NCBI RefSeq assembly: GCF_002797935.1
Contig: NZ_PGER01000001.1
Span: forward strand, 1,116,001-1,180,000
Origin: Flavobacterium sp. 1
Lineage (GTDB): Bacteria; Bacteroidota; Bacteroidia; Flavobacteriales; Flavobacteriaceae
Reading direction: 5' to 3'
DNA: 64,000 nucleotides
The translations under genes were made by a program, and so were the position numbers. The notes beneath the pieces were generated by a model. That model did not search any database, was not told where the DNA came from, and saw only the letters and a program-made list of their open reading frames with translations. Positions within the stretch are counted from its first letter, which is position 1, and each line of letters opens with the position of its first letter. Positions 25,386 through 33,979 of the stretch are shown one piece after another.

Positions 25386-27023
25386 ATGAAAAGTAAATTA
25401 CTCATAGCATCCTGTATACTGTTCTCATTCCCTGTGCTGGCGCAGGAAAAATATGCTTCGCCGATAAGGGAAGGTAATGAACCGGTTGCTGCCGGAAAGT
25501 TTGCACCAACCTGGCAATCGCTGCAGCAATATAAAACCCCGAAGTGGTTCCAAAATGCCAAGTTCGGGATATGGGCTCATTGGGGACCTCAATGCCAGCC
25601 GGAACAAGGAGACTGGTTTGGGAGATTTATGTATAACGAAGGCGGTGACCAATATAAATGGTTTGTTGAACATTACGGGCATCCATTCAAAGTTGGGTTT
25701 AAAGAAGTCATTAATGACTGGAAAGCCCAAAATTGGGATCCTGAAAAACTTGTAGCGCTGTACAAACGGGCTGGGGCCCAATATTTCTTTGCCATGGCAA
25801 ATCATCATGACAATCTTGATTTATGGGATAGCAAATATCAGGAATGGAACTCCGTACGTGTGGGACCTAAAAAAGATATTATCAGTGGTTGGTCAAAAGC
25901 AGCTAAAAAATATAATCTTCCATTCGGACTTAGTGTACACGCTTCACATACATGGACGTGGTTTGAAACATCCCAGCGATCAGATAAAAACGGAGCGCTG
26001 GCAGATGTTCCGTACGACGGAAAGCTTACCAAAGCCGATGGTAAAGGAACATGGTGGGAAGGGCTTGATCCGAAGGAGCTTTATGCCCAAAATCATCCTT
26101 TGAGCGAAAAAAGCGATAAAGATATATTTGCTCTTTGGAATCAGTGGGATTGGGGCAATGGTGCCTCAATACCTTCGCAGGCTTATTGTGAAAAATTCTA
26201 TAATCGTACCATTGACCTTATCAATAAGTATAATCCCGATTTGATTTATTTTGATGATAGCGTACTGCCGCTTTACCCGGTAAGCGATGCGGGATTAAAA
26301 ATTGCGGCTGATTTTTATAACCATAATATGGCAACCCACAATAACAAGCTGGAGGCTGTCCTGTTCGGGAAAATGCTGAACGATGAACAAAAAAAATGCA
26401 TGGTATGGGATGTAGAAAGAGGTGCACCGGATAAAGCCCAGGATCTTCCATGGCAAACATGTACCTGTATTGGCGACTGGCACTACAGTAAGTCAATTTA
26501 TGAAAATAATGGATACAAATCCGCGGCTACAGTAATCCACATGTTGATCGATATTGTCAGTAAAAATGGAAACCTGCTGCTTAATATTCCTGTTAAAGGA
26601 GACGGCACGATCGATGATAAGGAGGTTGCAATTCTTGAAAAAATAGCGGCCTGGATGGACGTGAACAAAGAAAGTATTTTTGATACACGCCCGTGGAAAC
26701 GCTATGGTGAGGGGCCTGCTTCTGAAGCAATAAAACAAGTTAATAACCAAAGCTTCAATGAAGGAAAAGTAAAGTTGTCTGCCAATGACATTCGCTATAA
26801 TCAAAATGGGAAAATTCTTTATGCAACTCTTTTAGGTGTGCCCTCAGATAACATTAGCTTGAAATTGCTTGGTAGGAATAAATATAATGGTAAAATTAAG
26901 AGTATTGAAATCCTTGGAAGCAAAGAGAAACTTTCATGGAAACAATCGGGCTATTCATTGGTAATTACAAAACCAAAAGTTATACCGAACGATATCGCCA
27001 TAGTATTAAAAATAAAACAGTAA
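25386..27023 (+). CDS. GH29 alpha-L-fucosidase, second of a tandem pair
   Basis: This paralogue of the preceding gene has 545 residues and the same layout: a signal peptide ending VLAQ, WFQNAKFGIWAHWGP, FFAMANHHDNLDLWDS and probable nucleophile D290 in LIYFDDSVLP. Differences cluster in loops, for example the insert ending KDIFALWNQWDWG, so the two enzymes may differ in linkage or aglycone preference. The first mature residues are encoded by DNA identical to the upstream gene (25435-25522). It is followed by the mutarotase gene after 80 bp, which ties the pair to release of free deoxy-sugar. Confidence 0.92.
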   Translation: MKSKLLIASCILFSFPVLAQEKYASPIREGNEPVAAGKFAPTWQSLQQYKTPKWFQNAKFGIWAHWGPQCQPEQGDWFGRFMYNEGGDQYKWFVEHYGHPFKVGFKEVINDWKAQNWDPEKLVALYKRAGAQYFFAMANHHDNLDLWDSKYQEWNSVRVGPKKDIISGWSKAAKKYNLPFGLSVHASHTWTWFETSQRSDKNGALADVPYDGKLTKADGKGTWWEGLDPKELYAQNHPLSEKSDKDIFALWNQWDWGNGASIPSQAYCEKFYNRTIDLINKYNPDLIYFDDSVLPLYPVSDAGLKIAADFYNHNMATHNNKLEAVLFGKMLNDEQKKCMVWDVERGAPDKAQDLPWQTCTCIGDWHYSKSIYENNGYKSAATVIHMLIDIVSKNGNLLLNIPVKGDGTIDDKEVAILEKIAAWMDVNKESIFDTRPWKRYGEGPASEAIKQVNNQSFNEGKVKLSANDIRYNQNGKILYATLLGVPSDNISLKLLGRNKYNGKIKSIEILGSKEKLSWKQSGYSLVITKPKVIPNDIAIVLKIKQ

Positions 27024-27103
27024 TAGATAAATTGAGCTATTGCCAGTAAAGGCTAAAAATAGCAAAAGTATTATTATTTAATAACAGATTAATAATAAAA
27101 AAA

Positions 27104-27457
27104 ATGCAAATCTTATTTAAACGTTATTGTAAAACCATGGAATTGCTTGATGATTCTGCATTAATCGAAGCATATAAAAAAGCACATGCAAAAGGAGCGG
27201 CATGGCCGGAAATAACCCAAGGAATGAAAGAAGTGGGAATTCTAGATATGGAAATCTATCTTATTGGAACAAGACTTTTCATGATTATGGATACCACAGC
27301 AGATTTTGATCACGACAAGGCAATGGCCAAATTAGCACTAAAGCCGCGTCAAAGCGAATGGGAAGTGCATATGGCACAATTTCAGGATAGCTCTGCCACG
27401 GCAACAGCAAACCAAAAATGGCAATTGATGGATCGAATTTACGAAATGGACAAATAA
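27104..27457 (+). CDS. RhaM-family sugar mutarotase, probably acting on L-fucose
   Basis: This 117-residue cytoplasmic-type protein lacks a signal peptide. KRYCKTMEL near its start, YKKAHAKGAAWPEI, GILDMEIYLIGTRLFMIM and a late W..HMAQFQ are the signature of the L-rhamnose mutarotase family (PF05336), which interconverts alpha and beta anomers of a 6-deoxy-hexose. No rhamnose gene is nearby, but two fucosidases lie directly upstream, so I infer L-fucose as the real substrate. It is intact and at family length. I leave the gene symbol empty because the substrate is not proved. Confidence 0.85.
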   Translation: MQILFKRYCKTMELLDDSALIEAYKKAHAKGAAWPEITQGMKEVGILDMEIYLIGTRLFMIMDTTADFDHDKAMAKLALKPRQSEWEVHMAQFQDSSATATANQKWQLMDRIYEMDK

Positions 27458-27503
27458 GCTGCCTACTTAAAAAAATTTATAGTAGTAAATAAATAAATTA
27501 GAT

Positions 27504-29411
27504 ATGAATTTGAAATCTTTGTTCTTAAAAAAATGTTTTTTTGTAGTAAGCTTTTGTTGTCTTATCGGTACTGCAACGTTTGCTCAGGCTGTTCAGATTG
27601 CGGTAAATGCTGCCGTAAACAAAAAAAAGATATCACCAAATATCTATGGGAAAAATGACTTCTTTGACCACCCCGATCAATTTTATAGAGATGCAGGTTT
27701 GCGGTTTGCTCGTCTGAATGGTGGTAATAATGCATCAGCCTATAACTGGCAGGCAAAACTTACTGTTCATCCCGACTGGTATAATAATGTTTATGCTACT
27801 GATTGGAGTGTCTCGGCACAAAAAATCAATACCAGCTTTCCTGATATGCAAGGCATGTATGCCTTTCAGTTACTGGGCAGGGTTGCATCCAACACCAATA
27901 ACAACTTCAATGACTGGGGGTACAATCAAGCAAAGTATTGGTCTGGTGTTGGTCAGAATTTAGCCGGTGGAGGAAAGCCCGATCCAAACGGAGGGAGCAA
28001 GGCCCTGGTTGATGGAAACCCTGATTTATTCAGTATGCCATGGCCGGCAGACTCTTCGGTGGGAATTCTAAATGATTGGTTTGGAGCCGGTGGTAAAGGA
28101 CTTAACAAAGACCAGTTTGTATACTGGAATATGGACAACGAAGTAGATATATGGAATGGCACGCATGATTGGGCTATGCCAACGCTGTTATCGGCTTCTG
28201 ACTTTATGGATCGCTACATCGAATTAGCGAAGAAAGCAAAAGCTATATACCCAGGCATTAAGCTTTGCGGACCTGTTGCAACCTCCGAATGGCAATGGTA
28301 CAAATGGTCAAATGAAGATATACACATCAATGGCCGTTATTATTCCTGGATGGAGTATTTCATAAAACGTCTTGGCGATGAGTATAAAGCAACCGGTATC
28401 AAATTGGTTGATGTAGTAGATATTCACAACTACCCTTGGTATAATGGTGATGATCCTGCGGCACTGCAGGGACACCGAATTTATTATGATACAAATTATG
28501 ATTATCCGGCTTCAAACGGTATTAAAACAATTACTGGTGGTTGGGAGAACACACCTAAAAAGCAATATATTTTCAAGCGCATCGACGACTGGTTAACCGA
28601 ACATTTTGGCGCCAACCATGGCATAACAACCGGTGTAAGCGAATGGGGAACCCAGTCAAACAGCAACCCAAGCCTGGAATCGGTTATATATGCTTCACAT
28701 CTTGGTACGTTTGCCAACAATGGTGTTGAATTGTTTAGCCCATGGAACTGGTCTATCGGGATGTGGGAAACTTTACATCTTTTCAGCCGTTATGCCAAAG
28801 ATTATAGTGTTTCCAGCACTTCCTCACTTGAAGACACAGTTTCGGCATACACCACTGTTAGCCAAACTGCAGATGCAATGACTGTAATGATTGTGAACAA
28901 AGATATGAACGCATCACGCACTGTAACGGTAAACCTTAATGGTTTTTCTGCCGAAAATGGAAATTCAGAAACCCTACAGCTTGCTTCACTGCCAGCAACG
29001 GAAACATTTGTATCTCATACTAATAATGCCTTAAAAAAGAGTTCTGTAAACGTTAATTCAAATGCATTTACGATTACTGTGCCTGCTTTGTCAACAACTG
29101 CAGTTTTGCTTAAGGCAACAGCCCCATTGTCGGTTGGTGATATAAACACACTGTCGGCTAGTGAAACAGTAATGATTTATCCTAATCCGGTAAACGATAA
29201 GCTCCAGATAAAATTTGATTTGGCAATTGGAGAACCAACCGAAATAGCAGTATATAATCTTGCAGGTCAAAGGCTAAAAGCTTTTACTGTAAACAGTGAC
29301 CGACAAATGGTAAAAACCCTGGACGTGAGTGCATTTTCTGCCGGTTCGTATTTCTTATCAGTTAAAAACAGCAGGTATAAAAAAAGCATACCTTTTATAA
29401 TTGCCCGATAG
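27504..29411 (+). CDS. GH44 endoglucanase/xyloglucanase with type IX secretion domain
   Basis: This 635-residue secreted enzyme probably cuts the beta-1,4-glucan backbone. The signal peptide ends TFAQ. GH44 features are ISPNIYGKN, RLNGGNNASAYNW, acid/base E213 in NMDNEVDIW and likely nucleophile E380 in GVSEWGTQ, followed by a beta domain (to about 545). The last ~80 residues (IYPNPVNDKLQIKF .. GSYFLSVKNS) are a type A sorting domain for the type IX secretion system, so the enzyme is exported across the outer membrane. It is the only protein in the window with such a domain. With the surface GH5 it gives two distinct routes for initial backbone attack. Confidence 0.88.
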   Translation: MNLKSLFLKKCFFVVSFCCLIGTATFAQAVQIAVNAAVNKKKISPNIYGKNDFFDHPDQFYRDAGLRFARLNGGNNASAYNWQAKLTVHPDWYNNVYATDWSVSAQKINTSFPDMQGMYAFQLLGRVASNTNNNFNDWGYNQAKYWSGVGQNLAGGGKPDPNGGSKALVDGNPDLFSMPWPADSSVGILNDWFGAGGKGLNKDQFVYWNMDNEVDIWNGTHDWAMPTLLSASDFMDRYIELAKKAKAIYPGIKLCGPVATSEWQWYKWSNEDIHINGRYYSWMEYFIKRLGDEYKATGIKLVDVVDIHNYPWYNGDDPAALQGHRIYYDTNYDYPASNGIKTITGGWENTPKKQYIFKRIDDWLTEHFGANHGITTGVSEWGTQSNSNPSLESVIYASHLGTFANNGVELFSPWNWSIGMWETLHLFSRYAKDYSVSSTSSLEDTVSAYTTVSQTADAMTVMIVNKDMNASRTVTVNLNGFSAENGNSETLQLASLPATETFVSHTNNALKKSSVNVNSNAFTITVPALSTTAVLLKATAPLSVGDINTLSASETVMIYPNPVNDKLQIKFDLAIGEPTEIAVYNLAGQRLKAFTVNSDRQMVKTLDVSAFSAGSYFLSVKNSRYKKSIPFIIAR

Positions 29412-29572
29412 AACAGCTTAAAAAGTATTATTTGAACAGGCAGTTCCACAAGCGGCATAGCTATAAGAGTCAGATAAAGCCAGACAGACAGAAACTACAA
29501 ATAATCTGGTAGCGGTTAGTAATTGCCACTTTCGTTACAGTTAGCTACAAATGAAAAAAAATTAAAGAACTA

Positions 29573-31999
29573 ATGAAAAAAGACATAAATAAAAAGCTTA
29601 TTGCGGGTTTATTACTTTGCGGATTGAGCACTGTTCTAAACGCTCAGACGAACAAAGCGGATAAGACTAAAATTACGGTTGATGTAAATAATCTGGGGCA
29701 TGTAATTTCACCTACCTTGTTTGGTATTTTCTTCGAAGATATTAACCTTTCTGCCGATGGAGGATTGTATCCCGAAATGGTAATAAACCGTTCGTTTGAA
29801 GATGTTGATATCCCTCAGGATTGGAAGTTTACAAGTGCCGATGGCAAAAGTTCGGCTTCGATCAGCAATGCCGACCTTTTCGCGAAACAAGCGATACTGC
29901 CATTAAACTCCTTCAATCGCAAAGGATTGTTAATTGATGCTTCTGGTTCTTTTAAACTGGAAAATTCAGGCTACTGGGGCATGAATATGGTGCAGGGCGA
30001 AAGTTATACGCTGAAGTTTGCCGCACGTGCTATTGAAGGTTTTTCTTCTCCTTTAAAAATAAAAATTCTTGATGCGAAAGGTAATGAAATAGCAGCTGCT
30101 GAAATAAAAGGAATTACTGGAGACTGGGCATATTATACTGCAAATCTGAAAATTAGCACAGGCGATCCTAAAGCAAGCCTGCAAATTTCAGGCGAAGGCA
30201 ACGGGAAACTATTTCTGGATATGGTTTCGCTGCTCCCAGATAAAACATGGAAAAATCATGGCTTGCGCACCGATCTTTCCGAAGCGCTTGATGCTCTTCA
30301 CCCCAAATTTCTGCGCTTCCCAGGAGGTTGCTGGGTGGAAGGTGACGATCTCATGCACATGAACCACTGGAAAAATACAATCGGAAACATTGATGTACGT
30401 ACAGCACTCTGGAATATATGGGGTTACAATGCCACTAACGGACTTGGGTTTCACGAATATCTTCAACTTGCCGAAGATTTGGGCGCTGAACCACTTTATT
30501 GCATAAACATTGGAATGTCACACAAAGAAGTAATTCCGCTCGACCAAATGGGACAATGGGTGCAAGATGCGCTTGATGCAATCGAATATGCCAATGGACC
30601 GGAATCTTCGGTTTGGGGAAGTCTTCGGGCAAAAAACGGACATCCAGAACCATTTAATCTGAAATACATGGAAATAGGGAACGAAAATGGCGGAATTCCT
30701 TATAACGAACGCTGGCCATTGTTTGTAAAAGCAATTCTGGCAAAATACCCGTACATGAAACTCATTGCCAACGAGTGGGCTGGTGGGCACCCTAAAGAGC
30801 CAAAGCCGGAATTAATTGATGAGCATTATTACAACAATCCCGATTGGTTTATCTGGAATTCAAATAAATATGACAGCTACGACCGCAATGGCTTCAAAGT
30901 TTTTATTGGCGAATATGCGGTAACTTCAGGCACAGGAAACGGTAACCTGCGCGGTGCAATAGGCGAAGCTGCCTGGATGACAGGTATGGAACGAAACTCG
31001 GATGTAGTTGTCCTAGGAGCTTATGCACCCTTGTTGTGCAATGCAAACCACAAAGCATGGCCGGTAAACCTAATTAATTTCGACAGTCACCAGTGGTTTG
31101 GCTTGCCAAGCTATTATGTTCAGGAAATGTTTTCAAACAACCAGGGAACGAATGTATTGCCTTTCTCTGTAGAGAATAATCCGGTCATTGAAATGCCCGT
31201 AGGAATGGGCTGCATTGGTTTTGGCACCTGGATGAATTCGGCCGAATTTAAAGATGTTGTGGTTACAGCTCCTAACGGGGAAATTCTGTTTAAACCCGAT
31301 TTTGCGGAACTCGGTAAGGATTGGAGACAAACCGGAAAAGGCCAATGGAGTGTAAAAGACGGAGTTCTCAAACAATCGGCAATAGAACAAGAAGTGAGCA
31401 TTTTTATGGGAGATTCTACGTGGAAAGACTACACAATCACTCTGAAAGCTCGCAGGATTTCGGGCGAAAACGGATTTCAGATATTGTTCCATAATAGGAA
31501 TAATGATGAACGTAACCGTTTCGAAGTAGGTGGTTGGAACAATTCTGTTACGCATCTGGAAATAGGCATGGCTATTGCAGAAATGAAAGGAGAAGCCAAA
31601 GCGGAACAATGGTATGATGTGAAAATTGAAATCAAAGGAGGCAACGTAAGAGCCTATCTTGACGGAAAGTTAATACAGGAAATCTCAGAAAAAAACCTTA
31701 CTGTTAAAGGGATGATTATGAGTGCTGTGAAAGACGATAAATCAGGCGATGTGATTCTTAAAGTTGTAAATGCTTCAGCCAAATCAATAAAAACGGAAAT
31801 TGATTTGAAAGATGCAAAAGTTTTTACTGGGAAAGGAAAAGCCATTGTGCTTACATCTGCCAGTCCGCTCGATGAGAATACATTGGAAAATCCAAAGAAA
31901 GTGTATCCGATAACAGAAAATGTAAAATTAAATGGGGCTGGTTTTAAGCGAACTTTTCCGGGAAATTCACTAACAGTAATTAGGCTGAATACAAAGTGA
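29573..31999 (+). CDS. GH51 alpha-L-arabinofuranosidase
   Basis: This secreted 808-residue enzyme removes alpha-L-arabinofuranosyl groups. The signal peptide ends VLNAQ. The N-terminal VISPTLFGIFFEDIN and an internal carbohydrate-binding insert (about 85-225) precede the GH51 barrel with RFPGGCWVEG, acid/base E371 in MEIGNENGG and nucleophile E447 in FIGEYAV. A laminin-G/3-keto-glucan-type sandwich (about 570-720) is inserted before the C-terminal GH51 beta domain. It lies upstream of GH127, a beta-L-arabinofuranosidase, which suggests the pair acts in sequence on beta-Araf-alpha-Araf side chains. Confidence 0.93.
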   Translation: MKKDINKKLIAGLLLCGLSTVLNAQTNKADKTKITVDVNNLGHVISPTLFGIFFEDINLSADGGLYPEMVINRSFEDVDIPQDWKFTSADGKSSASISNADLFAKQAILPLNSFNRKGLLIDASGSFKLENSGYWGMNMVQGESYTLKFAARAIEGFSSPLKIKILDAKGNEIAAAEIKGITGDWAYYTANLKISTGDPKASLQISGEGNGKLFLDMVSLLPDKTWKNHGLRTDLSEALDALHPKFLRFPGGCWVEGDDLMHMNHWKNTIGNIDVRTALWNIWGYNATNGLGFHEYLQLAEDLGAEPLYCINIGMSHKEVIPLDQMGQWVQDALDAIEYANGPESSVWGSLRAKNGHPEPFNLKYMEIGNENGGIPYNERWPLFVKAILAKYPYMKLIANEWAGGHPKEPKPELIDEHYYNNPDWFIWNSNKYDSYDRNGFKVFIGEYAVTSGTGNGNLRGAIGEAAWMTGMERNSDVVVLGAYAPLLCNANHKAWPVNLINFDSHQWFGLPSYYVQEMFSNNQGTNVLPFSVENNPVIEMPVGMGCIGFGTWMNSAEFKDVVVTAPNGEILFKPDFAELGKDWRQTGKGQWSVKDGVLKQSAIEQEVSIFMGDSTWKDYTITLKARRISGENGFQILFHNRNNDERNRFEVGGWNNSVTHLEIGMAIAEMKGEAKAEQWYDVKIEIKGGNVRAYLDGKLIQEISEKNLTVKGMIMSAVKDDKSGDVILKVVNASAKSIKTEIDLKDAKVFTGKGKAIVLTSASPLDENTLENPKKVYPITENVKLNGAGFKRTFPGNSLTVIRLNTK

Positions 32000-32013
32000 T
32001 AACTTTTTCTAAT

Positions 32014-32048
32014 ATTCAATATTCAATATTCAATATTCAATTTTCAAT
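32014..32048 (+). repeat. 7-bp tandem repeat (ATTCAAT x5) abutting the GH127 start
   Basis: Four perfect ATTCAAT units (32014-32041) and one TTTCAAT (32042-32048) run directly into the ATG at 32049. A unit that is not a multiple of three lies in the leader, not the coding frame. A change in copy number would move any upstream promoter element relative to the start codon without breaking the protein. Confidence 0.85.
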
Positions 32049-33899
32049 ATGAAAAATAAAATAAAATATATTGGATTGTTTTTGTTTGTTTGTCAGACGG
32101 TTTTGGGACAATCATTCCTTGACAAGGCGAAGCAGCCTATTGCATTTTTAAATAAAGATGTTGTTTTGTCCGAGTCATGGATAAAGCAGCGGGAGACTGC
32201 CAATACAAAGTATATTTATCAGTTTGATACAGATAGGCTGCTACACAATTTTAGGATAAATGCCGGAATTGAATCGAAAGCAAAACCGCTTGAAGGCTGG
32301 GAGTCGCCTAATGTGGGATTGCGCGGACATTTTGTGGGTCATTATTTGTCGGCTTGTGCTTCTTTGATTGAAAAAACGGGCGATACTTTGCTTCAAAAAC
32401 GGGTAAAATATATGGTTGATGTGCTTGAAGAGTGTCAGCAAAAACTTGGTGGCAAATACCTGAGCGCATTCCCCGAAAAAGATTTTACTGTATTGGAAAC
32501 ACAATTTAGCGGAGTTTGGGCCCCCTACTATACCTATCATAAAATGATGCAGGGAATGCTCGATGTTTATAAGCTTACGGGAAATAAAAAAGCCTATGCA
32601 ATAGTGGTTAATATGGCTGCTTATGTAAAAGACCGTATGGATAAACTTTCGCCTGAAACTATTGAAAAAATGCTATATACTCCTCAGGCAAATCCCGCAA
32701 ATGAAGCGGGTGGGATGAATGATGTATTACAGAATTTATTTGAAATTTCCAAAGATTCGACCCATTACAGACTGGCTTGTCTTTTTGACCGTAAATGGTT
32801 CAGCCAGCCCTTGTATGAGGGAAAAGATATTTTGTCAGGATTGCATTCCAATACTCATTTGCCTTTGATAATTGGGTTTGCCAAACGGTATGAAAATACC
32901 GGAGACAGCTATTATCGTGATGTTGTTTCCCATTTTTGGGATATGCTGGAACATCATCATTGTTATGTGAATGGTTCCAGTAGTGGTCCAAGGCCTATTG
33001 CTGCAACTTCAACTGCCCAAACTTCAGAACATTGGGGAAAACCGGATTGTTTAAGTACAACCCTTACTGACAAAACATCTGAATCATGCGTTTCACATAA
33101 CACTCAAAAAATCACCAGTACTTTGTTTCGTTGGACTGCCCAACCCGAATATGCCGATGTATATATGAATACGCTTTATAATTCCATTTTTGCACTACAA
33201 AATGCCGAAACCGGATGGAATGTTTATTCTTTGCCATTGGGTTCTCCGAATAAGAAGAACTTTGCCAGCCCCAGTGAGTTTTTTTGTTGTAACGGAACAA
33301 CAATTGAAGCGTTTACGAACTTAAATGCTAATATTTATTTTCATAACAATGATAACCTTTGGGTAAATTTATATGTTCCTTCTACTGTGAAATGGAAATC
33401 TAAAGGGATTACTTTGTCACAGTCTTCCGATTTTCCGGATAATTCTATTGTGAAATTTAACATAACGGCTAATAAAACTACGTCATTTGCATTGAAATTA
33501 TTTATCCCATCCTGGGCTGATGAACAAACTCAGGTTTTGGTAAACGGAGAACCAATTACAGCTAATGTAACTCCGATGTCTTATTTTATAATTGACAGAA
33601 AGTGGAAAAACGGGGATAAGATAGAAATACGTTTTAATTATCATTTTAATTTAAAAAAAATGCCTGATAATCCAAATGTGGTTGCACTGTTTTATGGGCC
33701 GGTTTTATTAGCTTTTCAGGTTAATGAAGAGACAATATTAAAAGGAAATGAGGCAGATATTTTGAAAAACATCACTAAACGAGAGAATTCCATGTCATTT
33801 ACATTAAAAAATAATGGAAAAGAATATACGCTTCTGCCTTTTTATAAAGTAACTAATGAGTCCTACGGAGTGTATGCCACTATACTAAATGAGTATTAG
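32049..33899 (+). CDS. GH127-type beta-L-arabinofuranosidase
   Basis: This 616-residue secreted protein of the DUF1680/GH127 type should remove beta-L-arabinofuranose. The signal peptide ends LGQ. Motifs are RLLHNFRINAG, LRGHFVGHYLSA and the metal-thiolate site: E345 and C347 in ESCVSH, C413 and C414 in FFCCNGT, matching the Glu/3-Cys zinc site of the Bifidobacterium enzyme HypBA1, in which a cysteine is the nucleophile. It is complete and ends with a short beta domain. In plants, beta-L-Araf on alpha-L-Araf occurs in solanaceous xyloglucan and in hydroxyproline-rich glycoproteins; the first fits this locus. Confidence 0.9.
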   Translation: MKNKIKYIGLFLFVCQTVLGQSFLDKAKQPIAFLNKDVVLSESWIKQRETANTKYIYQFDTDRLLHNFRINAGIESKAKPLEGWESPNVGLRGHFVGHYLSACASLIEKTGDTLLQKRVKYMVDVLEECQQKLGGKYLSAFPEKDFTVLETQFSGVWAPYYTYHKMMQGMLDVYKLTGNKKAYAIVVNMAAYVKDRMDKLSPETIEKMLYTPQANPANEAGGMNDVLQNLFEISKDSTHYRLACLFDRKWFSQPLYEGKDILSGLHSNTHLPLIIGFAKRYENTGDSYYRDVVSHFWDMLEHHHCYVNGSSSGPRPIAATSTAQTSEHWGKPDCLSTTLTDKTSESCVSHNTQKITSTLFRWTAQPEYADVYMNTLYNSIFALQNAETGWNVYSLPLGSPNKKNFASPSEFFCCNGTTIEAFTNLNANIYFHNNDNLWVNLYVPSTVKWKSKGITLSQSSDFPDNSIVKFNITANKTTSFALKLFIPSWADEQTQVLVNGEPITANVTPMSYFIIDRKWKNGDKIEIRFNYHFNLKKMPDNPNVVALFYGPVLLAFQVNEETILKGNEADILKNITKRENSMSFTLKNNGKEYTLLPFYKVTNESYGVYATILNEY

Positions 33900-33979
33900 G
33901 GATTAGCTTGTATCCCTAACACCCAATAATTAAAACTAAAAATTAGAAAACTATACTATTAAACCTAATTAAAATAAGA

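Noticed and set aside
32014..32048. Tandem repeat considered as a CRISPR remnant
   Set aside because: Units are 7 bp with no spacers and no cas genes; it is a simple-sequence repeat.
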